From Cupriavidus sp. IDO (lineage in GTDB: Bacteria; Pseudomonadota; Gammaproteobacteria; Burkholderiales; Burkholderiaceae), in assembly GCF_000812465.1 (NCBI RefSeq), contig NZ_JWMA01000165.1, positions 62,001 through 126,000 of the forward strand: DNA of 64,000 nt, written 5' to 3'. Shown here in pieces: positions 26,389-34,504 of the stretch (positions are counted from its first letter, which is position 1; each line of letters opens with the position of its first letter). The position numbers and the translations under genes were made by a program. Below the pieces are notes generated by a model. That model ran no database searches. It had not been told where the DNA came from and saw nothing but the letters and a program-made list of their open reading frames with translations.

Positions 26389-28104
26389 TCAGGCCGCAGC
26401 TGGCTTGGCAGAGCCTTCACTGCGCGCGTTCTCGCTTTCCTGCAGCTGACGCCACATCACCTTGCCCGTGCCCGACTTGGGCAGCGCATCGACAAACTCC
26501 ACCACGCGCGGGTACTTGTAGGCGGCCATGTTTTCCTTGGCCCATTCGATGATCTGCTCGGGCGTGGTCTTGCCTTTGGCGTGGGCGCGCAGCACCACCA
26601 CGGCCTTGACCGTCTCGCCGCGATACGCGTCGCGCGTGCCGATGATGCAGGCTTCCTGCACGTCGGGATGCTTGTACAGCAGGTTCTCCACCTCGGCCGG
26701 CCAGACCTTGAAGCCCGACGCGTTGATCATGCGCTTGAGGCGGTCGGTGATGAAGTAGTAGCCCTCTTCGTCCATGCGCCCCAGGTCGCCGGTGCGGAAG
26801 AAGGTCTTGCCTTCGAATTCGATGAAGGCATCGCGCGTCGCGTCTTCCTTGCCCCAGTAGCCCTTGAACACCTGCGGTCCACTCACGATGATCTCGCCGA
26901 CTTCATTGGGCGGCAGCTCCTTGAGCGTAACGGGATCGATCACGCGCGCGTCGGTGTTGAAAGTCGGCACGCCCAGGCACTGCAGCTTGGGGCGGTCGGA
27001 CGGATTGCTGTGGGTTGGCGCCATGGTCTCGGACAGCCCGTAGCCTTCCAGGTAGCTCAGTCCGAACTGTTCACGCAGGCGCTCGGCCACCGCCTGCGGC
27101 ATGGCCGCGCCGCCACCGCCGATATAGCGCAGGCTCGACAGGTTGAACTCGGCCAGGTTCGGGCTGGCGAGGAAGTCGATCACCATAGTCGGGATGTTGG
27201 TCCAGTGCGTGACCTGGTAGCGCGAGATCAGGCGGCCCGCCACTTCGCGGTCCCAGCGCGGCAGCATCACCACCGTGGCGCCGCTGTAGATCGGGCCGTT
27301 CATGCCGTACTGCATGCCGGTGACGTGGAACAGCGGCAGCACCGACAGGATCACGGATTCTGCGCCGGCGCCTGACCAGGTGGCGCCGCCAACGATGTTG
27401 TGCATGACCGAGCGATGCGTATGGATGCAGCCCTTCGGGAAGCCGGTGGTGCCCGAGGTGTAGGGCATCACGGCCAGGTCATCGGGGCCCGCGGTATGCG
27501 GCCCCGGCTGCAGGCCGGCGCCGAGCGCCTCGGCCCAGGCGGTAGCCCCGGCGGGCAGCGGATGCTGCGTGGTCAGCCAGGCAGCCGGCGCGTCTTCCGG
27601 ATGCTCGTGGCGCGGCGGCAGTGCGTCCGAATACTGGGTCACGAGCAGATGCTGCAGGCGCTGCGCCGGTTCCAGTTCGGCAACGGCCTGTTCGACACCG
27701 GCCGCCAGGTCCGCCGTGCAGATCGCCACGCGCGCCTGCGCGTCGGTCACGTAGTGCTTGAATTCCTCGGCGCGGTTCATCGGGTTGACCGGCACCACCA
27801 CGGCGTCGGCACGCAGGATCGCGTAGTAGCTGACGATGAACTGCGGGCAGTTCTGCATGTACAGCAGCACCCGGTCGCCCTTCTTCACGCCCGCCTTCTG
27901 CTGCAGCCAGCCGGCCAGCGCGGTGGCCTGCTCCTCCAGTTCGCGGAAAGTGACGGTATTGCCGAAATAGCGGATTGCCGCCTTGTCGGCGTAGCGCAGC
28001 GCGGAGACCTCCAGGTTGTACCAGAGCGAAGTCTCCGGCAGCACGATCGCGGTCGGCAGGCGCTTGGGCCAGAACTGGAAATGCGGGCGGGCGGGGGTCT
28101 GCAT
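26389..28104 (-). CDS. AMP-forming long-chain acyl-CoA ligase
   Basis: A 571-residue adenylate-forming ligase that activates a fatty or other carboxylic acid to its CoA thioester. The P-loop-like motif YTSGTTGFPKG lies near residue 213, GYGLSETM in the middle, and the C-terminal FFRTGDLGRMDEEGY and final catalytic Lys segment PKSGTGKVMW are intact. The frame is open upstream to 28656, but ATG 28104 with GGAG upstream fits the family start. A promoter with a palindromic operator lies about 50-80 bases upstream, implying repression by a TetR-type regulator not in this window. The gene is alone on its strand. Confidence 0.92.
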   Translation of the reverse strand: MQTPARPHFQFWPKRLPTAIVLPETSLWYNLEVSALRYADKAAIRYFGNTVTFRELEEQATALAGWLQQKAGVKKGDRVLLYMQNCPQFIVSYYAILRADAVVVPVNPMNRAEEFKHYVTDAQARVAICTADLAAGVEQAVAELEPAQRLQHLLVTQYSDALPPRHEHPEDAPAAWLTTQHPLPAGATAWAEALGAGLQPGPHTAGPDDLAVMPYTSGTTGFPKGCIHTHRSVMHNIVGGATWSGAGAESVILSVLPLFHVTGMQYGMNGPIYSGATVVMLPRWDREVAGRLISRYQVTHWTNIPTMVIDFLASPNLAEFNLSSLRYIGGGGAAMPQAVAERLREQFGLSYLEGYGLSETMAPTHSNPSDRPKLQCLGVPTFNTDARVIDPVTLKELPPNEVGEIIVSGPQVFKGYWGKEDATRDAFIEFEGKTFFRTGDLGRMDEEGYYFITDRLKRMINASGFKVWPAEVENLLYKHPDVQEACIIGTRDAYRGETVKAVVVLRAHAKGKTTPEQIIEWAKENMAAYKYPRVVEFVDALPKSGTGKVMWRQLQESENARSEGSAKPAAA

Positions 28105-28154
28105 GAGGGAGTCTCCTGTTTGGCCTGTGCGACCTGATATTGAAATCGTCAAAG

Positions 28155-28184
28155 AATATAACCGAACGATCGTTCTATTTTCAA
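28155..28184 (-). promoter_or_regulatory. Promoter with embedded operator for the acyl-CoA ligase
   Basis: On the minus strand, TTGAAA (28184-28179), an 18-base spacer, then TATATT (28160-28155). The perfect 12-bp palindrome GAACGATCGTTC at 28164-28175 fills the spacer, so a bound repressor would block RNA polymerase. Its form suits TetR-type regulators of fatty-acid genes. Confidence 0.7.
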
Positions 28185-28311
28185 CCGGTGTCTTCCCGGA
28201 GAGGATCGCAATGATGTAAGCGCAGCGGCGGCTTGCCGTTGCATTTGGCGGCTTCGCCCTCACAATAGGACTATCCATGGCCGCTTTGCGCCCAATCCCC
28301 AAGGCACTCTC

Positions 28312-29157
28312 ATGAGCGATGTAACCCTGCAGAATTTTGAAGCCGACGTCATCGAGGCATCCCGCCAGGCCCCGGTCCTTGTGGATTTCTGGGCACCCTG
28401 GTGCGGCCCGTGCCGCACGCTTGGCCCGATGCTGGAAAAGCTGGAAGCCGAAGCCGGGGGCAAGTGGACGCTGACCAAGGTCAATGTCGATGAGAACCAG
28501 GAGCTGGCCGCGCACTTCGGAGTGCGCAGCATTCCACACGTGGTGGCGATTGCCGATGGCCAGGCGGTCGATCAGTTCGTCGGCGTGCTGCCCGAATCGG
28601 GATTGCGGGAATTCATCGGGCGCCTGATGCCCAACCCCGCCCAGGTCGCGCTGCATGAAGCGCTGGCACTTGCCGCGGACGGCGACCGCCCTGCGGCAAA
28701 GGCTGCATTCCAGTCAGTGCTGGCGCTCGACCCGGGCTTCGACGCCGCCCGCTTTGCCTATATCGGCTTCCTGCTCGACGACAATGCGCTGACCGAGGCC
28801 CAGGCCGAGTTCGACAAGCTCACGCCTGCTGCCGCACAGGAAGATACCTATGCGGCGCTGCGCACGCGCATGGATGCCATGCAGGGGGTTGCCGCCCTGC
28901 CGGACGAAGGCACGCTGACCGGCCGCATTGCCGCCAATCCCGCCGACCTGCCTGCCCGTCTCGACCTGGCGCGGCTGCTGATCGCGCGCCAGCACTACGA
29001 GCCGGCGCTGGAGCAGTTGCTGGCGATCGTGCGCACCGACCGGGAATTCGAGGAAGACATCGGCCGCAAGACCATGCTGTCGGTCTTTGACCTGCTGGCG
29101 GACCAGCCCGAGGTGGTATCGCGCTGGCGCCGGCAGTTGAGCACATCGCTCAACTGA
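28312..29157 (+). CDS. cnoX: Thioredoxin-TPR protein (CnoX/YbbN family)
   Basis: A 281-residue cytoplasmic protein with an N-terminal thioredoxin domain (residues 1-110) and a C-terminal helical TPR region, the architecture of CnoX (YbbN), a chaperedoxin that protects proteins from oxidative aggregation and hands them to GroEL. The redox site is WCGPC at residues 30-34, so unlike E. coli CnoX, which is SxxC, this copy should be able to reduce disulfides. The cis-Pro loop RSIPHVV is present. It is divergent from the acyl-CoA ligase and is followed by a cupin gene after 76 bases. Confidence 0.9.
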   Translation: MSDVTLQNFEADVIEASRQAPVLVDFWAPWCGPCRTLGPMLEKLEAEAGGKWTLTKVNVDENQELAAHFGVRSIPHVVAIADGQAVDQFVGVLPESGLREFIGRLMPNPAQVALHEALALAADGDRPAAKAAFQSVLALDPGFDAARFAYIGFLLDDNALTEAQAEFDKLTPAAAQEDTYAALRTRMDAMQGVAALPDEGTLTGRIAANPADLPARLDLARLLIARQHYEPALEQLLAIVRTDREFEEDIGRKTMLSVFDLLADQPEVVSRWRRQLSTSLN

Positions 29158-29233
29158 GCCCGAACAGCGGCTTCGGGAACGGTAAACTGGCGGGCCTGTC
29201 CCGCCTTTTCTTTTCCGGTCCGAGCTGTCCGCC

Positions 29234-29620
29234 ATGAACATCCCCGCCCCTCGCCTCATCGATTTCAACGCCATCACCCCGGCGCCGACGCACGACCGCC
29301 CACGCCCGGACCGGCTGGTTGCCGGCAATCCGGACCGCACCACCTGGACGCATTACAGCGCACAGCACGGGGATTTCGACTGCGGGATCTGGGCATGCGA
29401 GCCGGGCGCGTGGCGGATCGCCTTTCCGGCCGGCAAGGAGGAGTTCTTCCACGTCATCAGCGGGCGCATCCGCATCAGCGACGATGCCGGCCAGGCCAGC
29501 GAGTTCGGCCCGGGCAACGCGTGCGTCATTCCGGCCGGCTTTACCGGCCTGTTCGAAGTGCTGGAGCCGGTGCGGAAGTATTTCGTGGTGATCGACCGCG
29601 AGGCCGCGCGGCCGGACTGA
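29234..29620 (+). CDS. Cupin-domain protein (DUF861 type)
   Basis: A 128-residue single cupin barrel. The segments DFDCGIWACEPGAWRIAFP, KEEFFHVISGRIRISDDAGQ and GPGNACVIPAGFTGLFEV correspond to the two cupin motifs of the DUF861 ((S)-ureidoglycine aminohydrolase-like) group, with Glu and His as possible metal ligands. The function of such short members is unknown. It lies downstream of cnoX on the same strand and converges on the hemerythrin gene with an 8-base gap. Confidence 0.82.
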   Translation: MNIPAPRLIDFNAITPAPTHDRPRPDRLVAGNPDRTTWTHYSAQHGDFDCGIWACEPGAWRIAFPAGKEEFFHVISGRIRISDDAGQASEFGPGNACVIPAGFTGLFEVLEPVRKYFVVIDREAARPD

Positions 29621-29628
29621 GGCCAGGG

Positions 29629-30105
29629 TCAGGCCGGCGCTTCGATCAGGGAGAAGCCGTTCTCGCGCATGTGCCCGACCATCATCGCGTCCATCGACCT
29701 GACATGGTGATCGAACCAGCCCGAGAGTTCAGCCACCAGCCGGCGGCCCAGTTCCAGCGCATTATCCTGCGCGACCTTGTCCCGCACCGCGGCCGCTACC
29801 GCGAGCACCTGCTGGTGCTCGCCGGCATGGCAGTGGCGCGGGCCGAAGCCCATTGCCTCCATCCAGGCCTCTTCCTGCGCGAAGTGGTGGCGCGTGTGGT
29901 CGATCCACTCGTCCATTGCGGCCAGGAATCCGGCGTCGTCGGCGCGGGCTGCGGCATCGAGCAGCTGCACGAATTCGGCATGGGTGGCATCGGTCACCGG
30001 CTCGCCGAGGTGAAGGTCTTCGGGCAGGCCGGCGGAGGAGAGCTGGGCTTGAGCGGTCATGGCGCGGACGGCGGGGGAAAAGCGAAAGGATACCGAATCC
30101 GGCAT
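29629..30105 (-). CDS. Bacteriohemerythrin
   Basis: A 158-residue hemerythrin-domain protein that binds oxygen at a di-iron site. The iron-ligand pattern is visible as DATHAEF, HTRHHFAQEE, HAGEHQ and WFDHHVRSMD. I choose ATG 30105 because an AGG lies at suitable distance; ATG 30060, nearer the domain, lacks a ribosome binding site but cannot be excluded. Roles known for the family are oxygen sensing, storage or delivery. It is divergent from the P-loop kinase gene. No partner oxidase is adjacent. Confidence 0.85.
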   Translation of the reverse strand: MPDSVSFRFSPAVRAMTAQAQLSSAGLPEDLHLGEPVTDATHAEFVQLLDAAARADDAGFLAAMDEWIDHTRHHFAQEEAWMEAMGFGPRHCHAGEHQQVLAVAAAVRDKVAQDNALELGRRLVAELSGWFDHHVRSMDAMMVGHMRENGFSLIEAPA

Positions 30106-30219
30106 CACCGGACCTGATCTGGCGCAAATCACGGCGGCCGCTCGATCTGGCCAGCGCGGGGTATGCTTGCGGCTATCCGGCCGGATCCGGCACCTCTTCG
30201 ATTCCCCTGCAGCCCACCG

Positions 30220-30798
30220 ATGCCCCGACTCCTCTTCTTCTGCGGCCATGCCGGCACCGGCAAGTCGACCCTGGCCCATCGCCTGATCAGCCCGCTGATG
30301 CAGCGCACCGGCGAACCATTCTGCCTGCTGGACAAGGACACGCTGTACGGCCGCTATAGCGCCGCCGCGATGGCCGCCATCACCGGCGACCCCAATGATC
30401 GCGACAGCCCTGCCTACCTGGAAAACCTGCGCGATCCGGAGTACCACGGCCTGCTCGATACGGCGCGCGAGAACCTGGTGCTCGGCATTAGCGTGCTCGT
30501 GGTCGGCCCCTTGTCGCGCGAGGTGCGTGGCCACCTGCTGAACGACCCGGCCTGGCTGCATCTGCCGCCGGGCACCACCACGCAAACGGTCTGGGTGCAC
30601 CTGCCGGAAGACGAGGCCCACGCGCGCATCATCCGGCGCGGCAACCCCAATGACGCCTACAAGCTTGCCCACTGGGACGCCTACCGCACGCGCCGCTTCA
30701 TGCCGGCGCCAGCGGATTACCCCGAATTGATCTTTTTCGACAACCTGGCGCCGGGCGAGGCCGAGCTGGAGGCGCTGCTGGCCGCGCTGAGCGCCTGA
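30220..30798 (+). CDS. P-loop kinase-like AAA ATPase
   Basis: A 192-residue nucleotide-binding protein with a Walker A motif GHAGTGKST at residues 8-16, a Walker B-like LLDKDTLYGRY region and a basic lid segment ARIIRRGNPNDAYK. This is the general build of small kinases of the zeta-toxin/chloramphenicol-phosphotransferase type. No toxin or antitoxin partner is adjacent, so I read it as a stand-alone kinase of unknown substrate. The frame is open to 30163, but the P-loop sets ATG 30220 as the natural start. It converges on tcdA with 3 bases between them. Confidence 0.78.
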   Translation: MPRLLFFCGHAGTGKSTLAHRLISPLMQRTGEPFCLLDKDTLYGRYSAAAMAAITGDPNDRDSPAYLENLRDPEYHGLLDTARENLVLGISVLVVGPLSREVRGHLLNDPAWLHLPPGTTTQTVWVHLPEDEAHARIIRRGNPNDAYKLAHWDAYRTRRFMPAPADYPELIFFDNLAPGEAELEALLAALSA

Positions 30799-30801
30799 TT
30801 T

Positions 30802-31671
30802 CTAACGTATTGCAATCGCGCTGATGACGGCCGATGCGGCGACGAAGCCGAATACCGCCGTCACCGCCACCGACGAGCCAAACCCGGCGCAGGCCAGTCC
30901 CTGCGGCCCGTGCTGCGGCGCCGGGGCTTCAGCGGGCGGGGCTTCGTCGATCTCGCAGGCCTGCTGTTCCGGCTCCGGGTACTGCAGCGGCTCGTCGGAA
31001 TAGACCGCGGCGATGCCGAACTTCTTCTTCGGATCGCGCGTAAAGCCCCACTCCTTGCGCAGGCCGGCGCGCACCTTGGAAAGCAGCGGATCCTGGATGG
31101 TGCGGGCGAGGTCGTCGATGCGCACGCGGGTCGGGTCGAGCTGGCCGCCGGCGCCGCCGCAGGTGATCACGGGCACGCCCTGGCGCCTTGCCCAGCCAAG
31201 CATGGCGGTCTTGACGCGAACCGAGTCGATGGCGTCGATGACGTAGTCGTAGCCGGCGCCGAGCAGGTCGGCGAAGTTCTCGGTCGTCACGAAATCGTCG
31301 ATCTGGCGGACCCGGCAGCGCGGGTTGATCGCCACCATGCGCTCGGCCATCGCTTCCACCTTGGCGCGCCCGTAGGCGTCGCCCAGCGCGTGGATCTGCC
31401 GGTTGGTGTTGGACAGTGCGATATGGTCCAGGTCGATCAGCGTGACGCGGCCTACCGCGTTGCGGGCCAGGGCCTCGGCGGCCCAGCTGCCCACGCCGCC
31501 GATGCCAACCACGCAGACGTGGGCGGCTTCCAGCCGCGCCAGGCCGGCGGCGCCATAGAGCCGGGCCACGCCGCCGAAGCGCCGGTGGTAATCGTCATCG
31601 GCCGGCGTTTCGTGCGTCAGCGGCTCGGGCAACCCGGGCAGGTGCGTCTGGTCAGGAACGGCGTGGTTCAT
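30802..31671 (-). CDS. tcdA: tRNA threonylcarbamoyladenosine dehydratase
   Basis: A 289-residue E1-like enzyme (TcdA/CsdL/YgdL) that cyclises t6A37 in tRNAs using ATP. The nucleotide fold motif VVGIGGVGSWAAEALARNAV, the LIDLDHIALSNTNRQ block and the IDAIDSVRVK segment are diagnostic of this E1 subfamily. A C-terminal hydrophobic stretch near residues 262-287 is also common in the family. I take ATG 31671 as the start; ATG 31713 is 14 codons upstream and equally weak in ribosome-binding signal. It is divergent from the AsmA gene. Confidence 0.92.
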   Translation of the reverse strand: MNHAVPDQTHLPGLPEPLTHETPADDDYHRRFGGVARLYGAAGLARLEAAHVCVVGIGGVGSWAAEALARNAVGRVTLIDLDHIALSNTNRQIHALGDAYGRAKVEAMAERMVAINPRCRVRQIDDFVTTENFADLLGAGYDYVIDAIDSVRVKTAMLGWARRQGVPVITCGGAGGQLDPTRVRIDDLARTIQDPLLSKVRAGLRKEWGFTRDPKKKFGIAAVYSDEPLQYPEPEQQACEIDEAPPAEAPAPQHGPQGLACAGFGSSVAVTAVFGFVAASAVISAIAIR

Positions 31672-31865
31672 GCTGGCAGGTCGGATCGGGCACAGATCAC
31701 GGCAGATCTGCACACAAAAGTAGCGAAAACAGGTGTTTGTCGCACTACCATGTCAGCCATCACCCGACAGGTAAGCGAAGCGCGCAACTATACAATAGTC
31801 ATGCAGTGGTTCGTCCGCCGCACAAAGTCGTGGGGACGTGCCGGTCTGAACAGGAGCCCGACCTC

Positions 31866-34175
31866 ATGCCCGTGCGACGCAAGGTAGTACTCTGGACAGT
31901 GCTGACACCGATCGCCCTGGTCGCGCTGGTGCTGATCGTGATCCTGACCTTCGACTGGAACCGGCTGAAGCCCTGGCTGAAGGACAAGGTCTCCGAAGCC
32001 ATCGGCCGGCCCTTCGCCATCAACGGCGACCTCACCGTCACCTGGCGCAGCGCCGAAGGCGAGACCGGCTGGCACACCCTGGTGCCATGGCCACGCCTGT
32101 CGGCCCGCGACATCACCATCGGCAATCCCGACTGGGCCAAGGCACCCAATATCGCCAGCGTACGCGAGCTGATCTTCGTGCTGCGGCCGGTGCCGCTGCT
32201 GGCGCACCAGATCGCCGTGCCGACCATCGTCATCGACAGCCCGGCCGTCTGGCTCGAGCGGCTGGCCGACAACCGCAACAACTGGACATTCGACACGGGG
32301 CCGAAGACCGGCACCTCGAAGTGGAGCCTCGATATCGGCGAGGTCGTGCTGGCGCGCGGCAACCTGGCGCTGTCGGACCAGGCGCAGAAAATCGACTTGC
32401 AGGCCACGCTCGATACCATCGGCGACAACGCCCTGCTCGACAAGGCACGCGACGGCGCGCTGATGACCCCCGAGGCATCGGGCGCGGCCACGGCCTCGGA
32501 TGCCGCGGCGGCGTCCTCGCCACCGCCGGCGTCCGAAACCGCCGCCTCGGTGCCGGCCTCCGGCCCGCCGGCCTCGGCCATGGCCGGCTCCCAGCGCTAC
32601 GGGGTGCGCTGGAAGGCCACCGGACGCTACAACGAAGCGACGATCAATGCGAGCGGCAAAGCCGGTACGGTGCTGAGCCTGCGCGACACCCAGGTCCCCT
32701 TCCCGGTGTTCGCCGATGTGCGTGTCGGCACGACGCGCGCCGTGATCGAAGGCACGCTGACCAATCCGGCCCATCTCGGCGCGCTCGACGTGCTCCTGAC
32801 GCTGTCGGGCGACAGCATGGCCAAGCTCTACCCGCTGACCGGGGTCGTGCTGCCGTCAACGCCGCCCTACGAAACCCACGGCCGGCTGATGGCCACGCTG
32901 CGCAAGGAAGGCTCGGTCTACGAGTACCAGAAGTTCACCGGCCGCGTCGGCGGCAGCGATCTCTCTGGCACGCTCACCTTCACCAAGCACGATCCACGGC
33001 CCCTGCTGGCCGGCGAACTGGTTTCGAACCAGCTGCGCTTTGTTGATCTGGCGCCGCTGATCGGCGGCGGCGCCAAGCCAGGCAAGGCGGCGGCCGACAG
33101 CCCGGTGAAGCAGCCCGCGGACAAGGCCTTGCCGGTCGCCCCGTTCCGGACCGAGCGCTGGGACGCCATCGACGCCGACGTCAAGTTCACTGGCAAGCGA
33201 ATCATCCGTGACCAAAGCCTGCCGATCAACGACCTGGTCACCCACCTCAGGCTGCAGGACGGCGTGCTGCTGCTCGATCCGCTCAACTTCGGCGTGGCGG
33301 GCGGCAATCTGGTGTCGACCATCAGGCTCGACGGCAAGCGCCAACCGATGGGGGCCATGGTCGACATGACCGCGCGCCACATGAAGCTCAAGCAACTGTT
33401 CCCGACCGTGGACCTGATGCGCGCAAGCATCGGTGAGCTGAACGGCAGTGCCAAGCTGTCGGCTACCGGCAACTCGGTTGCCACGCTGCTGGGCACTTCC
33501 AACGGCGAAGCCAAGCTGCTTGTGGAAAACGGCACCGTCAGCAAGTTCCTGCTGGAAGCCATGGGCCTGAACGTGGGCAGCGTGGTGATTTCCAAACTGT
33601 TCGGCGACAAGCCGGTGCAGATCAACTGCGGTGTCGGCGACTTTGCCTTCACCGACGGCATTGCGCGGGCGCGCACCTTCGTGCTCGATACCCACGATGC
33701 CGTGATTGAAACCACCGGGGCCGTCGACATGGGCAGCGAGAAACTCGCCCTGACCATCCATCCGGATTCGAAGGGACTGCGCGTCTTCTCGCTGCGTTCG
33801 CCGCTCTACGTCGGCGGCACCATCAAGAAGCCCCGCGTCAGTCCCGATATCGGCGTGCTCGCCCTGCGCGCGGGCGGCGCCCTCGCGCTGGCGATTCTGG
33901 CCCCGGTTGCGACCGCGGTCGTGCCGCTGGTCGACCTCTCGCCTTCCGAGAAGGAAAACCAGTGCACCAGGTTATTGGCCGACCTGCGCAAGCGTCCGAC
34001 CGCACCGCCGCCCGGCAAGACCTACAAGGATCCGAAGGCCGCCAAGGCGGCCGAAGCCGGCAAGAACGAGCCTTCGGGTGCCGTCGACCAGGGCGGCAAG
34101 CCCGACACGGCCGGCAAGGTAACGCGTCCGGCAATGCGTCCGGACAACAATTCGGCCCTCTACCAGGGGGGCTAG
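31866..34175 (+). CDS. AsmA-family envelope protein
   Basis: A 769-residue AsmA-like protein anchored by one N-terminal membrane helix (about residues 9-30) with a large periplasmic beta-rich body. The start around RPFAINGDLTVTWR and VAVPTIVIDSP-like strands, and the C-terminal block NGTVSKFLLEAMGLNVGSVV, match the AsmA family, now seen as bridge-like lipid-transfer proteins between the membranes. An Ala/Pro/Ser-rich linker lies near residues 200-240. CAGGAG upstream supports ATG 31866; the frame itself is open from 31737. A stem-loop follows the stop. Confidence 0.88.
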   Translation: MPVRRKVVLWTVLTPIALVALVLIVILTFDWNRLKPWLKDKVSEAIGRPFAINGDLTVTWRSAEGETGWHTLVPWPRLSARDITIGNPDWAKAPNIASVRELIFVLRPVPLLAHQIAVPTIVIDSPAVWLERLADNRNNWTFDTGPKTGTSKWSLDIGEVVLARGNLALSDQAQKIDLQATLDTIGDNALLDKARDGALMTPEASGAATASDAAAASSPPPASETAASVPASGPPASAMAGSQRYGVRWKATGRYNEATINASGKAGTVLSLRDTQVPFPVFADVRVGTTRAVIEGTLTNPAHLGALDVLLTLSGDSMAKLYPLTGVVLPSTPPYETHGRLMATLRKEGSVYEYQKFTGRVGGSDLSGTLTFTKHDPRPLLAGELVSNQLRFVDLAPLIGGGAKPGKAAADSPVKQPADKALPVAPFRTERWDAIDADVKFTGKRIIRDQSLPINDLVTHLRLQDGVLLLDPLNFGVAGGNLVSTIRLDGKRQPMGAMVDMTARHMKLKQLFPTVDLMRASIGELNGSAKLSATGNSVATLLGTSNGEAKLLVENGTVSKFLLEAMGLNVGSVVISKLFGDKPVQINCGVGDFAFTDGIARARTFVLDTHDAVIETTGAVDMGSEKLALTIHPDSKGLRVFSLRSPLYVGGTIKKPRVSPDIGVLALRAGGALALAILAPVATAVVPLVDLSPSEKENQCTRLLADLRKRPTAPPPGKTYKDPKAAKAAEAGKNEPSGAVDQGGKPDTAGKVTRPAMRPDNNSALYQGG

Positions 34176-34183
34176 GCATCACG

Positions 34184-34207
34184 CCTGGCCGCCGCCCGGC
34201 GGCCAGG
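34184..34207 (+). terminator. Hairpin after the AsmA gene
   Basis: CCTGGCCGCC, GCCC, GGCGGCCAGG: a perfect 10-bp stem with a tetraloop 8 bases past the stop. No T run, so possibly a weak terminator or mRNA end stem. Confidence 0.45.
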
Positions 34208-34342
34208 TGTTGCGCCGTAGCCGCACTCCTCGCGCCTTTCCTCAATTGGCGAAGCAAATTCGCAACACTTTGGCCGCGCATCGCCCCCGATTTCGCCGTT
34301 CGACGATTTTGCCGTTGTGCCCGGCCGACACCCGTCGCATAA

Positions 34343-34358
34343 TTAAATGGCCATTTAA
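34343..34358. promoter_or_regulatory. 16-bp AT-rich perfect palindrome upstream of the MFS gene
   Basis: TTAAATGGCCATTTAA, a perfect palindrome in an AT-rich island of an otherwise GC-rich gap, 147 bases before the MFS start. Likely an operator, regulator unknown. Confidence 0.45.
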
Positions 34359-34504
34359 GAACTTTAAGCATGGCAAGCATCGGATGCCACTTCCGGCTTC
34401 GGCCGGCGTCGGTATCCTTCGATGGGTGCGGCTGCGGCCGCACTTGTTTTTCCGTGCCGGTGCGCAATGCATGGCGCGGTCAACACGATCCGAACGCCCC
34501 TCCC

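Larger units (their letters stand above)
34176..34504. other. 329-base gap between AsmA and MFS genes
   Basis: Apart from the hairpin at 34184-34207 and the palindrome at 34343-34358 I see no gene. Short open frames here lack start signals and overlap the MFS leader. Confidence 0.4.

Noticed and set aside
28105..28656. N-terminal extension of the acyl-CoA ligase
   Set aside because: The frame is open there, but it runs through the promoter and into the antisense of cnoX. The family start and ribosome binding site support 28104.
30220..30798. P-loop kinase read as a zeta toxin
   Set aside because: No antitoxin-like partner is adjacent, and hemerythrin and tcdA on either side are housekeeping genes.
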